Source: Lachnoclostridium sp. UBA3775 | GTDB taxonomy: Bacteria; Bacillota; Clostridia; Lachnospirales; Lachnospiraceae | Assembly: GCA_002369525.1 (NCBI GenBank) | Contig: DFFN01000133.1 | Span: 1 to 10,996 of the forward strand | DNA length: 10,996 nucleotides | Direction: 5' to 3' | Part shown: positions 1 to 6,932 of the stretch, one piece after another | How the letters are laid out: each line of letters opens with the position of its first letter | How positions within the stretch are numbered: position 1 is the first letter of the stretch | Notes under the pieces: model-generated | Seen by the model: only the letters and a program-made list of their open reading frames with translations | The model's database searches: none | What the model was told of the DNA's origin: nothing | Made by a program: the position numbers and the translations under genes

Positions 1-689
1 AGGCAAACATGAACAAGGCTCACCGCGACCGTATCGCTTTCATGAGAATATGCTCCGGCAAATTCGAAGCCGGAATGGAGGTAAACCATGTACAGGGCGG
101 AAGGAAGGTCAAGCTTTCCCAGCCTCAGCAGATGATGGCTCAGGAAAGACACATAGTCGAGGAGGCCTATGCGGGCGACATTATCGGTGTTTTCGATCCG
201 GGCATTTTCTCCATAGGCGACACACTGACCACTTCAAACGAAAAATTTGAATTTGAGGGTATCCCCACCTTCGCTCCCGAGCATTTTGCAAGATGCCGTC
301 AGGCCGATACCATGAAACGCAAGCAGTTCATGAAGGGCGTCACCCAGATAGCCCAGGAGGGTGCGATACAAATCTTCCAGGAAGCCAATACCGGCATGGA
401 GGAAATCATCGTCGGAGTTGTCGGTGTACTCCAGTTTGACGTTCTGCAGTACAGGCTTAAAAGCGAATACAACGTGGAAATCTCGCTTGAGCCTTTGCCT
501 TATGAGCATATACGCTGGGTTTCAAATCCCGACAAATTCCCTCTTGCTTCCATAAACGGACCTTCCGACATGAAAAAGATCGTGGATCTCAAAGGAAATC
601 CTCTTCTCATCTTCATCAACGCATGGTCGGTCGGCATGTGCTTGGACAGAAACAAGGGACTCGAGCTTGCCGAGTTCGGAAAGAATTAA
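1..689 (+). CDS. prfC: Peptide chain release factor 3 (RF3), C-terminal part, cut by the window edge
   Basis: RF3 is a translational GTPase that removes RF1/RF2 from the ribosome after peptide release. Only the last 228 or so codons are present. The frame is open from base 3 and the residues before the first ATG (A-N, then MNKAHRDRIAFMR) already match the RF3 family (QANM..HRDR.AFMR), so the ATG at 9 is internal, not a start. The fragment covers the end of domain II (SGKFEAGM, VEEAYAGDIIGVFDPG, IGDT) and the RF3-specific C-terminal domain, including FEGIPTFAPEHF and the hallmark VGVLQFDVLQYRLKSEYNVE. The GTP-binding domain, about 300 residues, lies to the left of the window. The gene ends with TAA at 687-689, directly before a terminator hairpin. 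I see no frameshift and find the family assignment secure. Confidence 0.95.
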   Translation, partial: ANMNKAHRDRIAFMRICSGKFEAGMEVNHVQGGRKVKLSQPQQMMAQERHIVEEAYAGDIIGVFDPGIFSIGDTLTTSNEKFEFEGIPTFAPEHFARCRQADTMKRKQFMKGVTQIAQEGAIQIFQEANTGMEEIIVGVVGVLQFDVLQYRLKSEYNVEISLEPLPYEHIRWVSNPDKFPLASINGPSDMKKIVDLKGNPLLIFINAWSVGMCLDRNKGLELAEFGKN

Positions 690-727
690 AAAAAAGGGTC
701 GACGGTCAAACCGCCGGCCCTTTTTTA
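690..727. terminator. Bidirectional intrinsic terminator between prfC and degV
   Basis: The stem is GGGTCGACGGT (696-706) against ACCGCCGGCCC (710-720) with loop CAA; one G-T wobble and one mismatch interrupt it. On the + strand six T residues follow (721-726), ending prfC. On the minus strand the run of A at 688-695 reads as eight U, so the same hairpin ends degV transcripts about 30 bases after the degV stop. Confidence 0.85.
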
Positions 728-751
728 TGAGGAAGTAACTCTGATGTTTTC

Positions 752-1687
752 TTAGTGATGTGCAGTGCCTAAAACATTTAGCTTAGCAGGCTCGGCCGAC
801 AATTCCCTGTCCCTTGCGATAAAGAACAGCGCAATCGTGTCAGGGCCTACATGCGAACCGGTGCAAAGATCGTAGCTTGTGATTATCACATCCTTGACCT
901 TTACCGCATTCCTTATCTCCTTGGCGCATTCGAGGGCTTCTTCATAGGCGTCGGCATGCGCGATGCCGACTATCTGCTCCTCGGGGTTCATGATATTTGA
1001 GATCAGCAGTCCCGTAATGGTCTGAAGGGATTTTCTTCTTCCCCTTACCTTGCCGAATTCAACGATAAAGCCGTCCTTGTCTCCGCGCAGTATCGGCTTG
1101 ATATTTAAAAGGTTTCCTGCAATAGCCTTGTAGTTTTTGATTCTTCCGGTCCTTGCAAGATATTTAAGATTATCAACGGTGAAAAGTCCGTTCATCTTCG
1201 GAACGTCTCTTTCAATTCTGTCTGCAGTTTCATCGAGGCTCCTGCCTTCGGAACGCATCACGGAGGCATTTATAGCGTGCAAGCCCTGGCCGAGAGAAGC
1301 ATTTTTTGCATCTACTATCCTTATCTTTCTTTCCGGGAACTCCTCCAAAAGCTCCTCTGCCGCAAGCCTTGCGGCATTATAGGTTCCGCTTATGCCGCTT
1401 GAAATGCTGATGTAAAGCAGGTCGCTGCCCTCTTCAAGCACTGTTTTGAAATAGTCGCAGAACTCCGCGGTATTTATCAGAGAGGTGCTTACCTTGGCTC
1501 CCTTTCTCATGGCATTATAGAATTTCGCACCCTCAAGCCTTTCTTCAAGAGGCGCAAGATCCGGGTTATAGCACTGTATTTCATTACCGTCAACAAGCTC
1601 TCTGAAGCTCAAAACTTCAATATCGTATTCTTTTGCGATCGCAGCGGGAATATTTCCGCCCGAGTCGATAAAAATCTTAAAACTCAT
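752..1687 (-). CDS. DegV family fatty-acid-binding protein (FakB-like)
   Basis: This is a 311-residue protein of the DegV family, two-domain proteins that bind one fatty acid. FakB members present it to the kinase FakA for phosphorylation and phospholipid synthesis. Family landmarks are FKIFIDSGGNIP at 3-14, KVSTSL at 65-70, SSGISGTYNAA at 97-107, DAKNASLGQG at 127-136, LKYLARTGRI at 174-183, NIKPIL at 195-200 and GSHVGPDTIALFF near 277-289. I chose the second of two in-frame ATGs: AGGAGG at 1694-1699 lies 6 bases before it, whereas the ATG at 1693 directly abuts that site. The usual TSQPS is here TSLIN, and the usual GPG of the last motif is GPD. The ligand may therefore differ from typical FakB. 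No fakA is in view. The protein is cytoplasmic, with no signal peptide, and is probably a single-gene transcript. Confidence 0.9.
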   Translation of the reverse strand: MSFKIFIDSGGNIPAAIAKEYDIEVLSFRELVDGNEIQCYNPDLAPLEERLEGAKFYNAMRKGAKVSTSLINTAEFCDYFKTVLEEGSDLLYISISSGISGTYNAARLAAEELLEEFPERKIRIVDAKNASLGQGLHAINASVMRSEGRSLDETADRIERDVPKMNGLFTVDNLKYLARTGRIKNYKAIAGNLLNIKPILRGDKDGFIVEFGKVRGRRKSLQTITGLLISNIMNPEEQIVGIAHADAYEEALECAKEIRNAVKVKDVIITSYDLCTGSHVGPDTIALFFIARDRELSAEPAKLNVLGTAHH

Positions 1688-1719
1688 GATCATCCTCCTG
1701 TATCCGCCTTATGTCTTAT

Positions 1720-1748
1720 AGTATACGTGGTTTTCAAAACTATGTCAA
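1720..1748 (-). promoter_or_regulatory. Sigma-A-type promoter of the degV gene
   Basis: Read on the minus strand, -35 TTGACA (1743-1748) and -10 TATACT (1720-1725) are separated by exactly 17 bases. Transcription would start near 1713, giving a leader of about 25 bases that contains the AGGAGG site. The -35 is perfect and the -10 is 5 of 6. I see no terminator between the stop of the small gene at 1800 and this promoter, so some readthrough from upstream is possible. Confidence 0.8.
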
Positions 1749-1799
1749 GAGTTTTTCGATATTTTTTCAGGTATTAATTGTATCTATGACTGTCTGTTT

Positions 1800-2111
1800 T
1801 TAATTCTGTGCAGACAATTCCCAGAGCTCGTGCTGTTTTACATACTGTTCGTTTAAAAATGCAGTTGCTGCCTGAATTCCTTCCTCGCTGAAAGGAAATT
1901 CTGCGTTCTGTTTAAGATTATCTGCCGTTTTTGCAAAATTATAGGGGCCGGGCCAGTATACAAGCTCGAAATAGGCCTCTTTTTCTCCCTCTTCGCCCCT
2001 TTCCCTGCGTGACAGGCGGTAATTCATGTTTCCGCGGCTTCCGTAAAAGTCGGTCTTCTTATAAAAATTAAGCGCAAGAAAATCACTGCGTTCTATCGGT
2101 TTAGTTTCCAT
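1800..2111 (-). CDS. Conserved small protein of unknown function (103 aa)
   Basis: I cannot give this 103-residue protein a function. It is soluble, with no membrane segment or signal peptide. Its notable parts are LALNFYKKTDFYGSRGNMNYRL at about 12-33, a charged stretch RRERGEEGEKE at 35-45, the aromatic ELVYWPGPYNFAKT at 49-62, and FPFSEEGIQAATAFLNEQY at 72-90. From memory, similar FYKK...GM.YRL...WPGPY...FPF.EEG...WLNEQY proteins occur as hypothetical proteins in Lachnospiraceae, which suggests a conserved family rather than a chance frame. The start is 5 bases after the acetyltransferase stop. AAAGGA (2123-2128) lies 11 bases upstream inside that gene, a rather long spacing. It is the last gene of the nadE cluster and is probably co-transcribed with the GNAT gene. 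Confidence 0.75.
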   Translation of the reverse strand: METKPIERSDFLALNFYKKTDFYGSRGNMNYRLSRRERGEEGEKEAYFELVYWPGPYNFAKTADNLKQNAEFPFSEEGIQAATAFLNEQYVKQHELWELSAQN

Positions 2112-2116
2112 TGTAT

Positions 2117-2545
2117 CTATCGTCCTTTTTTTAATATAAAATGGCCTTCCACGCTTCTGCCGGTAATTTTAAAGCCGAGCCCGGAAAGAAATGCAAGTCC
2201 TGCGGTATTGTCCTTCTTCACAAAAAGCTCCGGCTCATTGATATCCATCATCCCGCACAGTTCCATGGCTGCTTCAACAAGCATGCTTCCGTATCCCTTA
2301 CGGCGTTCACAAGGCCTGATGGCATAACCGAAGGTCCCGATCTTTTTCGCCGTTTCGTCCTGCCTTAAATCAAGCATTCCGATAAGCCTGCCGTCACTTT
2401 CCCTGACATAAAGAAAAGTAAGAGAAGGACCGCCGCACACGTCCTCCCTTATTTCCTCTCCGTTTTCCGAAAATTCCTTAAAGTAGTCGCTTACGGCAGT
2501 CCTGTATTTCTCGCTGTAGTTTTCCAGAAGCATTACGTCATCCAC
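2117..2545 (-). CDS. GNAT family N-acetyltransferase
   Basis: A 142-residue protein with a single GNAT fold that would transfer acetyl from acetyl-CoA to an amine; the substrate cannot be told. Strand beta4 plus motif A reads GTFGYAIRPCERRKGYGSMLVEA (70-92), with the acetyl-CoA pyrophosphate loop RRKGYG at 81-86 (R/QxxGxG/A). Motif B is NTAGLAFLSGLGF at 113-125. The N-terminal beta strands FLYVRESDGRLIGMLDLR (44-61) are typical. The start is taken as GTG at 2545 because AAGGA lies 6 bases before it, which makes an 8-base overlap with the preceding sensor/GGDEF gene and suggests translational coupling. An alternative ATG at 2533, four codons later, is possible. Length is normal for the family. 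Confidence 0.88.
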   Translation of the reverse strand: MDDVMLLENYSEKYRTAVSDYFKEFSENGEEIREDVCGGPSLTFLYVRESDGRLIGMLDLRQDETAKKIGTFGYAIRPCERRKGYGSMLVEAAMELCGMMDINEPELFVKKDNTAGLAFLSGLGFKITGRSVEGHFILKKGR

Positions 2546-4478
2546 GTTTATTCCTTGCGGCCTTTCTTGCCATTTTCACCTCGTACATTCTTTCGTCGGC
2601 CACTCTCATTATTCCTTCAAGGCTTTCAACCTTCGGATCGGCCACATAAAAACCGCAGCTGCATTCAACCACATACGGAAGCCCGCTGTCAAGATTATAG
2701 TCCGAAAGATATGCATGTATTTTCTCAACGAACTGTTCGCCGGCCGAATCATCTTCGCAGAAATCCATCATGAAATATTCGTCGCCGCCCGTCCTCGAAA
2801 GCACGGCTTTTCTGTTGCCGGCAGCATATTTCATTGCCTTTGCGATGGTTTTTATCGCGTTGTCACCCTCTTCATGACCGAAATTGTCGTTTACGAATTT
2901 CAGCCTGTCAAGATCGATTGCGACGGCAATTACTTTCTTTCCCTTTTCCTTTGCCCTCAGCAGCATCCTTCCCGCATCCCTGTAGAGGCCGAAACGGTTA
3001 TGAAGCCCCGTTAGATTGTCGCTCACATACATGCTGTCAAGTTTGTTGATAAGGTTTCTCATCTCGCGTCTCATGCAGAAATCACCGATGGTATATGAAA
3101 CCGTCGCCATCAGTGTACAGAGCATGGCAAGCTCATGTATGCACTTTGTTTCGTCAACTGCGGCAAAGCCAAGGACCATGTTCTGGTAGTAGCTCGGGAC
3201 AAGGGTGATGAACACAGGCTCGTCCCCTGCATTGTCAAACATGTTACGCAACAGGCTCTTGGTCTTCACCTCATAGCACTGGTATCCTTTTTCGTTTTCC
3301 CTCCAGCTGTAGCAGACAAGCTCGTTGGAATATATGTCCCTGCCGACCACCTGATCTATGCTGTCCCTCATTTCGCTTTCGTTGAAATTGATCACATCCT
3401 TATTTACATAGTAATCAAACCACGAAAACCTGAAGCTGCCGAGGTATTTGAACATGATGCCGAAAATATCGTCAATCTGCTTCACGGAAGCGAAGTCCCT
3501 CGTCATGTCGATGTGGTAGGAATTGAAAAGGTCTCTGTCATTAACCATGTTATTCATGGTTTTATAGAAGCTGTTAAAGCCCAGCTCGTTATTTTCCACG
3601 CAGCCGCAGCTCTGTCCAAGCACCAGCTCGGGTTCAAGATAGATGAGCTTTTCGGTCTTTTCCCCGTCGGCTGCCAAAACTGCGATGTCAAGCGCTTTTA
3701 CTCCCGAGTATTTTATCGCCCTGCGGCATGTCGTAAGGGACGGAATGTATACCTGGCCCTCCCTTATGCCGTCAAAGCCTGCCACAAGACAGTCATCGGG
3801 AACCCTTACGCCGATTGAATTCAGGTAGGCAATGACCTCTATTGCCATTATGTCATTTGCACACACTACAGCCTCGGGAACCCCGTCGGCCTCCACCATG
3901 TCCTTTATGACCTCCACGGCCTTGATATAAAATTCACCATAGCCTATTCTTTTCGGTTCAACCGGTATATTGTTCTCCTCAAGAACCTTTATATAGGCTT
4001 TGATTCTTTCTTCCGACTGACGGTTTCCTTTGAAACCGCTGATAAAATTCACCTTTTTACAGCCGTGATGCTCGACTATATGTCTCACCACAAGCTCCAT
4101 GCCCGAGGTATCGTCATATCTTACGCACGAGCATTCATCCTCGCTATCATCAACGTCGATAACCGGAATTCCCTTATCCGTTGCCCTTTTGACAAGCTCC
4201 TTTTTGATATCATCATTCAGGAAGCTTTCTCCCATGATGATCAGGGCGTCGAAAACATCGATCTCATGCCCGAAAAACACCGAGGATTCGCCTCTGATGA
4301 CACTCTGCTCGATTTTTTCCGTCTGGTTGAAACGCAGCTTGGTAGCAAGGCTGTGAAAAATCACCACATTGCAGTCAAGCTCCCTGGCACGTTCCTTTAT
4401 TCCCTGAATAATGGTACCGTGAAGCTGACCATCGTTTCCGCTTACAAACACACCTATGTTTTTTCTTTTACCTGCCAT
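2538..4478 (-). CDS. Cytoplasmic LacI-type ligand-sensing domain fused to GGDEF (diguanylate cyclase)
   Basis: A 646-residue sensor. Residues 7-290 form a periplasmic-binding-protein-like type 1 domain as in LacI repressors (KNIGVFVSGNDGQLHGTIIQGI, VVRHIVEHHGCKKVNFISG, VVCANDIMAIEVIAYLNSIGVRVPDD, VAGFDGI). There is no helix-turn-helix before it and no signal peptide, so it should bind a small ligand, probably sugar-like, inside the cell. SCGC at 290-293 ends this domain. Residues 300-460 are a linker, perhaps GAF-like (FITLVPSYYQNMVLGFAAV). The GGDEF domain spans about 484-640: DNLTGLHNRFG (487-497), IDLDRLKFVNDNFGH (521-535), TGGDEY (563-568) and ADERMYEVK (627-635). The signature is GGDEY, still compatible with c-di-GMP synthesis. 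The RxxD inhibitory site is absent, with N and A at its positions. The start follows AGGGG at good spacing, 12 bases after nadE, so the two are surely co-transcribed. Confidence 0.92.
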   Translation of the reverse strand: MAGKRKNIGVFVSGNDGQLHGTIIQGIKERARELDCNVVIFHSLATKLRFNQTEKIEQSVIRGESSVFFGHEIDVFDALIIMGESFLNDDIKKELVKRATDKGIPVIDVDDSEDECSCVRYDDTSGMELVVRHIVEHHGCKKVNFISGFKGNRQSEERIKAYIKVLEENNIPVEPKRIGYGEFYIKAVEVIKDMVEADGVPEAVVCANDIMAIEVIAYLNSIGVRVPDDCLVAGFDGIREGQVYIPSLTTCRRAIKYSGVKALDIAVLAADGEKTEKLIYLEPELVLGQSCGCVENNELGFNSFYKTMNNMVNDRDLFNSYHIDMTRDFASVKQIDDIFGIMFKYLGSFRFSWFDYYVNKDVINFNESEMRDSIDQVVGRDIYSNELVCYSWRENEKGYQCYEVKTKSLLRNMFDNAGDEPVFITLVPSYYQNMVLGFAAVDETKCIHELAMLCTLMATVSYTIGDFCMRREMRNLINKLDSMYVSDNLTGLHNRFGLYRDAGRMLLRAKEKGKKVIAVAIDLDRLKFVNDNFGHEEGDNAIKTIAKAMKYAAGNRKAVLSRTGGDEYFMMDFCEDDSAGEQFVEKIHAYLSDYNLDSGLPYVVECSCGFYVADPKVESLEGIMRVADERMYEVKMARKAARNKRG

Positions 4479-4490
4479 CGTAAACCCCTT

Positions 4491-6449
4491 TTATCCGAGA
4501 AGATCAAGCTCCTCAAGCCATACGGCCGAGCTTGCATCACTCGGCATTCTCCAGTCACCGCGAGGTGAAAGGCATATGCTTCCGACCTTCACGCCGTCAG
4601 GCATGCAGCTGCGCTTGAACTGCTGGCTGAAGAAACGTCTGTAGAAGGTTTTAAGCCATTTGAGTATAGTCTCGTCATCGAATTCATCCTTAAAAGCCCT
4701 CTGCGCCATCCTGTAGATTTTGGAGGGCGTGAATCCGAAACGCATCATATTGTAAAGGAAGAAATCGTGAAGTATATATGGTCCGACCACGTCCTCTGTT
4801 TTCTGTGCGATAACTCCGCTCTCATCGGGAGGCAGAAGCTCGGGGCTTATCGGCGTATCGATTATGTCCTTAAGCGTTGCGGCGCTGCCCTCGAAAACGT
4901 CATACTCGCTGATACTGTCTATCATCCACTTGATAAGAGTCTTAGGAATGCTTGCGTTAACCCCGTACATGCTCATCTGGTCGGCATTGTAGGTACACCA
5001 TCCAAGTGCAAGCTCGGAAAGATCCCCCGTACCGACAACAAGACCGCCGACCTTGCCGGCATAATCCATCAGCACCTGGGTACGCTCCCTCGCCTGAAGG
5101 TTTTCATAGGTCACCGAATGGTCGTTAAGATCATAGTCGATATCCCTTGCATGAATCGTACAGGCTTCCTTAATGTTGATCTCCTTTGAAGTGATTCCGA
5201 GCGTTTCCATCAGCTTCAGCGAGTTATTATAGGTCCTGTCGGTTGTTCCGAAAGCAGGCATCGTGATTCCGTGCACATCCGTAAGCGGCCTGTCGAGCTC
5301 CCTTACGGCCTGAACGCAGACAAGAAGCGCAAGGGTCGAATCAAGTCCTCCCGAAACGCCGACGACAGGCTTTGCGCCCGTACACTTAAGCCTCTTTACG
5401 AGTCCTGCGACCTGCATTTCAAAAATATTCATGCAGCGCTTATATCTGTCGGCTTTGGCCGAGGGAACGAAGGGCATGCGGTTAAGCCTTGCAAAATCGC
5501 CCTCGCATTTCAGAAGCTCCTCGCTGTTTATTTCTATGTAACGGTATTTTTCATTCGAGGCATACATTGCCGCCGTATCCTTGAAGCTCTTGTTAAGCAT
5601 ACGGTCATGTATCGATTTTCCGATATCGATATCGGCGGTTATCATGTAGTCCGAATCCACCAGCTTTTCGTTTTCCTTTATTATGCTGCCGTTCTCGGCA
5701 ATTACCGAATTTCCCGAAAAGATCAGGTCTGTCGTGGATTCCGTGCTTCCCGCGGAAGTATATACATAACCGCAGAGATTTCTTGCGGACTGCCCCGCAA
5801 CAAGCTGCCTGCGGTATTCCCTCTTGGCGATAGTTTCATTGCTGGCCGAAAGATTAAGTATCAGTTCGGCACCGCCGAGGGCAAGCATGGTGCTCGGAGG
5901 AAGCGGAGTCCACAGATCCTCGCAGATTTCAATTCCGAAATTCACGCTTCCGTTGATACCAAAGATCAGGTTACGGCCTATCGGGATTTCATAATCTTCC
6001 TTATGGAAAATCTCAAGCTCTGAGGCACTTATGCTCTCTCTCTTAAGCTCCGAGCCCGAAGAAAACCATCTTTTCTCGTAAAATTCCGAATAGTTCGGAA
6101 GAAAAGTTTTGGGAACTAAGCCGTAAAGCTTTCCGTTCCTTATCACACACGCACAGTTATAAAGCTGTCCGGCGATCTTTACCGGGGCGCCGACCACTAT
6201 GATGAGCTTATGCCTTCTGCTTGCCATCACGAGCCTTGATACGGCCTCCATGCTTTTTGCAAGCAGGGAATTCTGGAAAAACAGGTCGGCACAGGTATAG
6301 CCGGTTATCGAAAGCTCGGGGAAAACCACAATATCCGAGCCTGTGGCCTCAGCCTCAAGTATTTTAGTTGATATTTCCTGAATATTAAAATCGGTATCGG
6401 CTACCTTAATGTTCGGAACAGCCGAGGAAACCCTGATGTAATCGTACAT
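4491..6449 (-). CDS. nadE: Glutamine-dependent NAD+ synthetase
   Basis: This cytoplasmic enzyme makes NAD+ from deamido-NAD+ and ATP, taking ammonia from glutamine, in the last step of NAD synthesis. The 652 residues carry two fused domains, the usual layout and length for the long NadE form. The N-terminal nitrilase-type glutaminase shows its triad at E45 (FPELS), K114 (VPKTFLPNY) and C176 (FGIEICEDLW). The synthetase domain, from about 330, has the ATP P-loop VGVSGGLDSTLAL (364-376), VVGTGDLSELALGWCTYNADQM (471-492) and YGVNASIPKTLI (495-506). I start at the ATG at 6449, since GAGG sits 6 bases before it. A GTG 12 bases earlier is in frame but overlaps that site. It is the first gene of a four-gene cluster and lies just after a terminator-like hairpin. 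Confidence 0.95.
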   Translation of the reverse strand: MYDYIRVSSAVPNIKVADTDFNIQEISTKILEAEATGSDIVVFPELSITGYTCADLFFQNSLLAKSMEAVSRLVMASRRHKLIIVVGAPVKIAGQLYNCACVIRNGKLYGLVPKTFLPNYSEFYEKRWFSSGSELKRESISASELEIFHKEDYEIPIGRNLIFGINGSVNFGIEICEDLWTPLPPSTMLALGGAELILNLSASNETIAKREYRRQLVAGQSARNLCGYVYTSAGSTESTTDLIFSGNSVIAENGSIIKENEKLVDSDYMITADIDIGKSIHDRMLNKSFKDTAAMYASNEKYRYIEINSEELLKCEGDFARLNRMPFVPSAKADRYKRCMNIFEMQVAGLVKRLKCTGAKPVVGVSGGLDSTLALLVCVQAVRELDRPLTDVHGITMPAFGTTDRTYNNSLKLMETLGITSKEINIKEACTIHARDIDYDLNDHSVTYENLQARERTQVLMDYAGKVGGLVVGTGDLSELALGWCTYNADQMSMYGVNASIPKTLIKWMIDSISEYDVFEGSAATLKDIIDTPISPELLPPDESGVIAQKTEDVVGPYILHDFFLYNMMRFGFTPSKIYRMAQRAFKDEFDDETILKWLKTFYRRFFSQQFKRSCMPDGVKVGSICLSPRGDWRMPSDASSAVWLEELDLLG

Positions 6450-6476
6450 ATCGTACCTCACTGAAAAAAGAGATTG

Positions 6477-6506
6477 AAAAAAGAAAACGCAGGCGAACCT
6501 GCGTTT
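6477..6506 (-). terminator. Intrinsic terminator with UUCG loop just upstream of nadE
   Basis: On the minus strand a perfect 9-pair stem, AAACGCAGG / CCTGCGTTT (6498-6506 with 6485-6493), encloses the very stable tetraloop TTCG. It is followed by TCTTTTTT (6477-6484). The T-rich side and the UUCG loop fit the minus strand. It can end transcripts from the coiled-coil/acidic gene pair. Its U tract ends only about 27 bases before the nadE ATG, so it also lies in a position where it could attenuate nadE. Confidence 0.8.
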
Positions 6507-6648
6507 AAATCTTTTTTTAATAATAAGGAGAATGAACGGTATCGAATTGCTTCGATATCTTTGTTGTCTTTATGATACAACAAGAATATTGACTTTTTAT
6601 GTCACTTTTGTAACAATTCGGTGAACTTTTGGTTCATAATTCGTTCAT
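6507..6648 (-). promoter_or_regulatory. Non-coding leader of nadE with several inverted repeats (candidate structured RNA)
   Basis: There is no convincing gene here. Inverted repeats are TATCGAA/TTCGATA (6540-6546 with 6551-6557; loop GCAA on the minus strand, a GNRA tetraloop), TTGTTGT/ACAACAA (6561-6567 with 6577-6583), TGAC/GTCA (6590-6593 with 6601-6604) and TGAAC/GTTCA (6622-6626 with 6632-6636). ATGAACG (6532-6538) can pair with CGTTCAT (6642-6648), which would enclose all of them in one junction, and the terminator follows. No clear promoter is seen. TATCAT (complement of 6572-6577) is a possible -10 but lacks a good -35. The region could equally be the 3' untranslated part of the gene at 6663 plus a cryptic nadE promoter. 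Confidence 0.35.
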
Positions 6649-6662
6649 ATTTGCAAATCTGC

Positions 6663-6887
6663 TTATTCGTCCTTATCTTCTGCAGCATCCTTGAGTTCTT
6701 CCGCAAGTTCTTCTACCTTATCTGCTGCTGCATCCGTTGCATCGTCTGCTGCATCTTCGAAATCGTCGTCAAGATCGTCAAAATCAAAATCCTCAGCCTC
6801 TTCAGCCTTCTTGTTCTGAAGATACTTGTAGACACCTACTCCTGCCGCAGCACCGATTGCCAATCCCAAAAGTGTTCTTTTTTTCAT
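6663..6887 (-). CDS. Small single-TM protein with acidic tail, function unknown (74 aa)
   Basis: I do not recognise a specific family; the pattern is like small YtxH-type envelope proteins. Residues 1-4 are basic (MKKR). A Gly/Ala-rich hydrophobic segment follows (TLLGLAIGAAAGVGVYKYL, 5-23), enough for one membrane pass or an uncleaved anchor. The rest, 28-74, is almost only Asp, Glu and Ala with a few Lys (DFDFDDLDDDFEDAADDATDAAAD, then VEELAEELKDAAED), so it is strongly acidic, probably helical or disordered. The start is the ATG at 6887: GGAGG (6896-6900) lies 8 bases upstream. The in-frame ATG at 6902 overlaps that site and is rejected. It follows the coiled-coil gene by 45 bases on the same strand and ends before the UUCG terminator, so the two probably form one operon at the cell membrane. 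Confidence 0.8.
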   Translation of the reverse strand: MKKRTLLGLAIGAAAGVGVYKYLQNKKAEEAEDFDFDDLDDDFEDAADDATDAAADKVEELAEELKDAAEDKDE

Positions 6888-6932
6888 TACTGTTACCTCC
6901 ATAAGATAAGTTATTAATATTTTTACGGAAGA

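Noticed and set aside
3135..3818. 227-codon + strand open frame opposite the LacI-GGDEF gene
   Set aside because: It is antisense to clear domain sequence, has no start signal and shows no recognisable motif.
5271..6023. Long + strand open frame of 250 codons opposite nadE
   Set aside because: nadE on the other strand has every catalytic residue. This frame has no ribosome binding site and its composition (many Cys, His, Arg) is that of an antisense shadow.
6532..6624. A 30-codon + strand frame (MNGIELLRYLCC...) preceded by AAGGAG in the nadE leader
   Set aside because: The ribosome binding site is only one base from the ATG. The frame runs through the inverted repeats, and no promoter or homologous peptide is recognised.
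6477..6648. A known NAD+ riboswitch (class I or pnuC-type class II)
   Set aside because: I could not fit the region to the conserved core of either class. It is only kept as an unclassified candidate.
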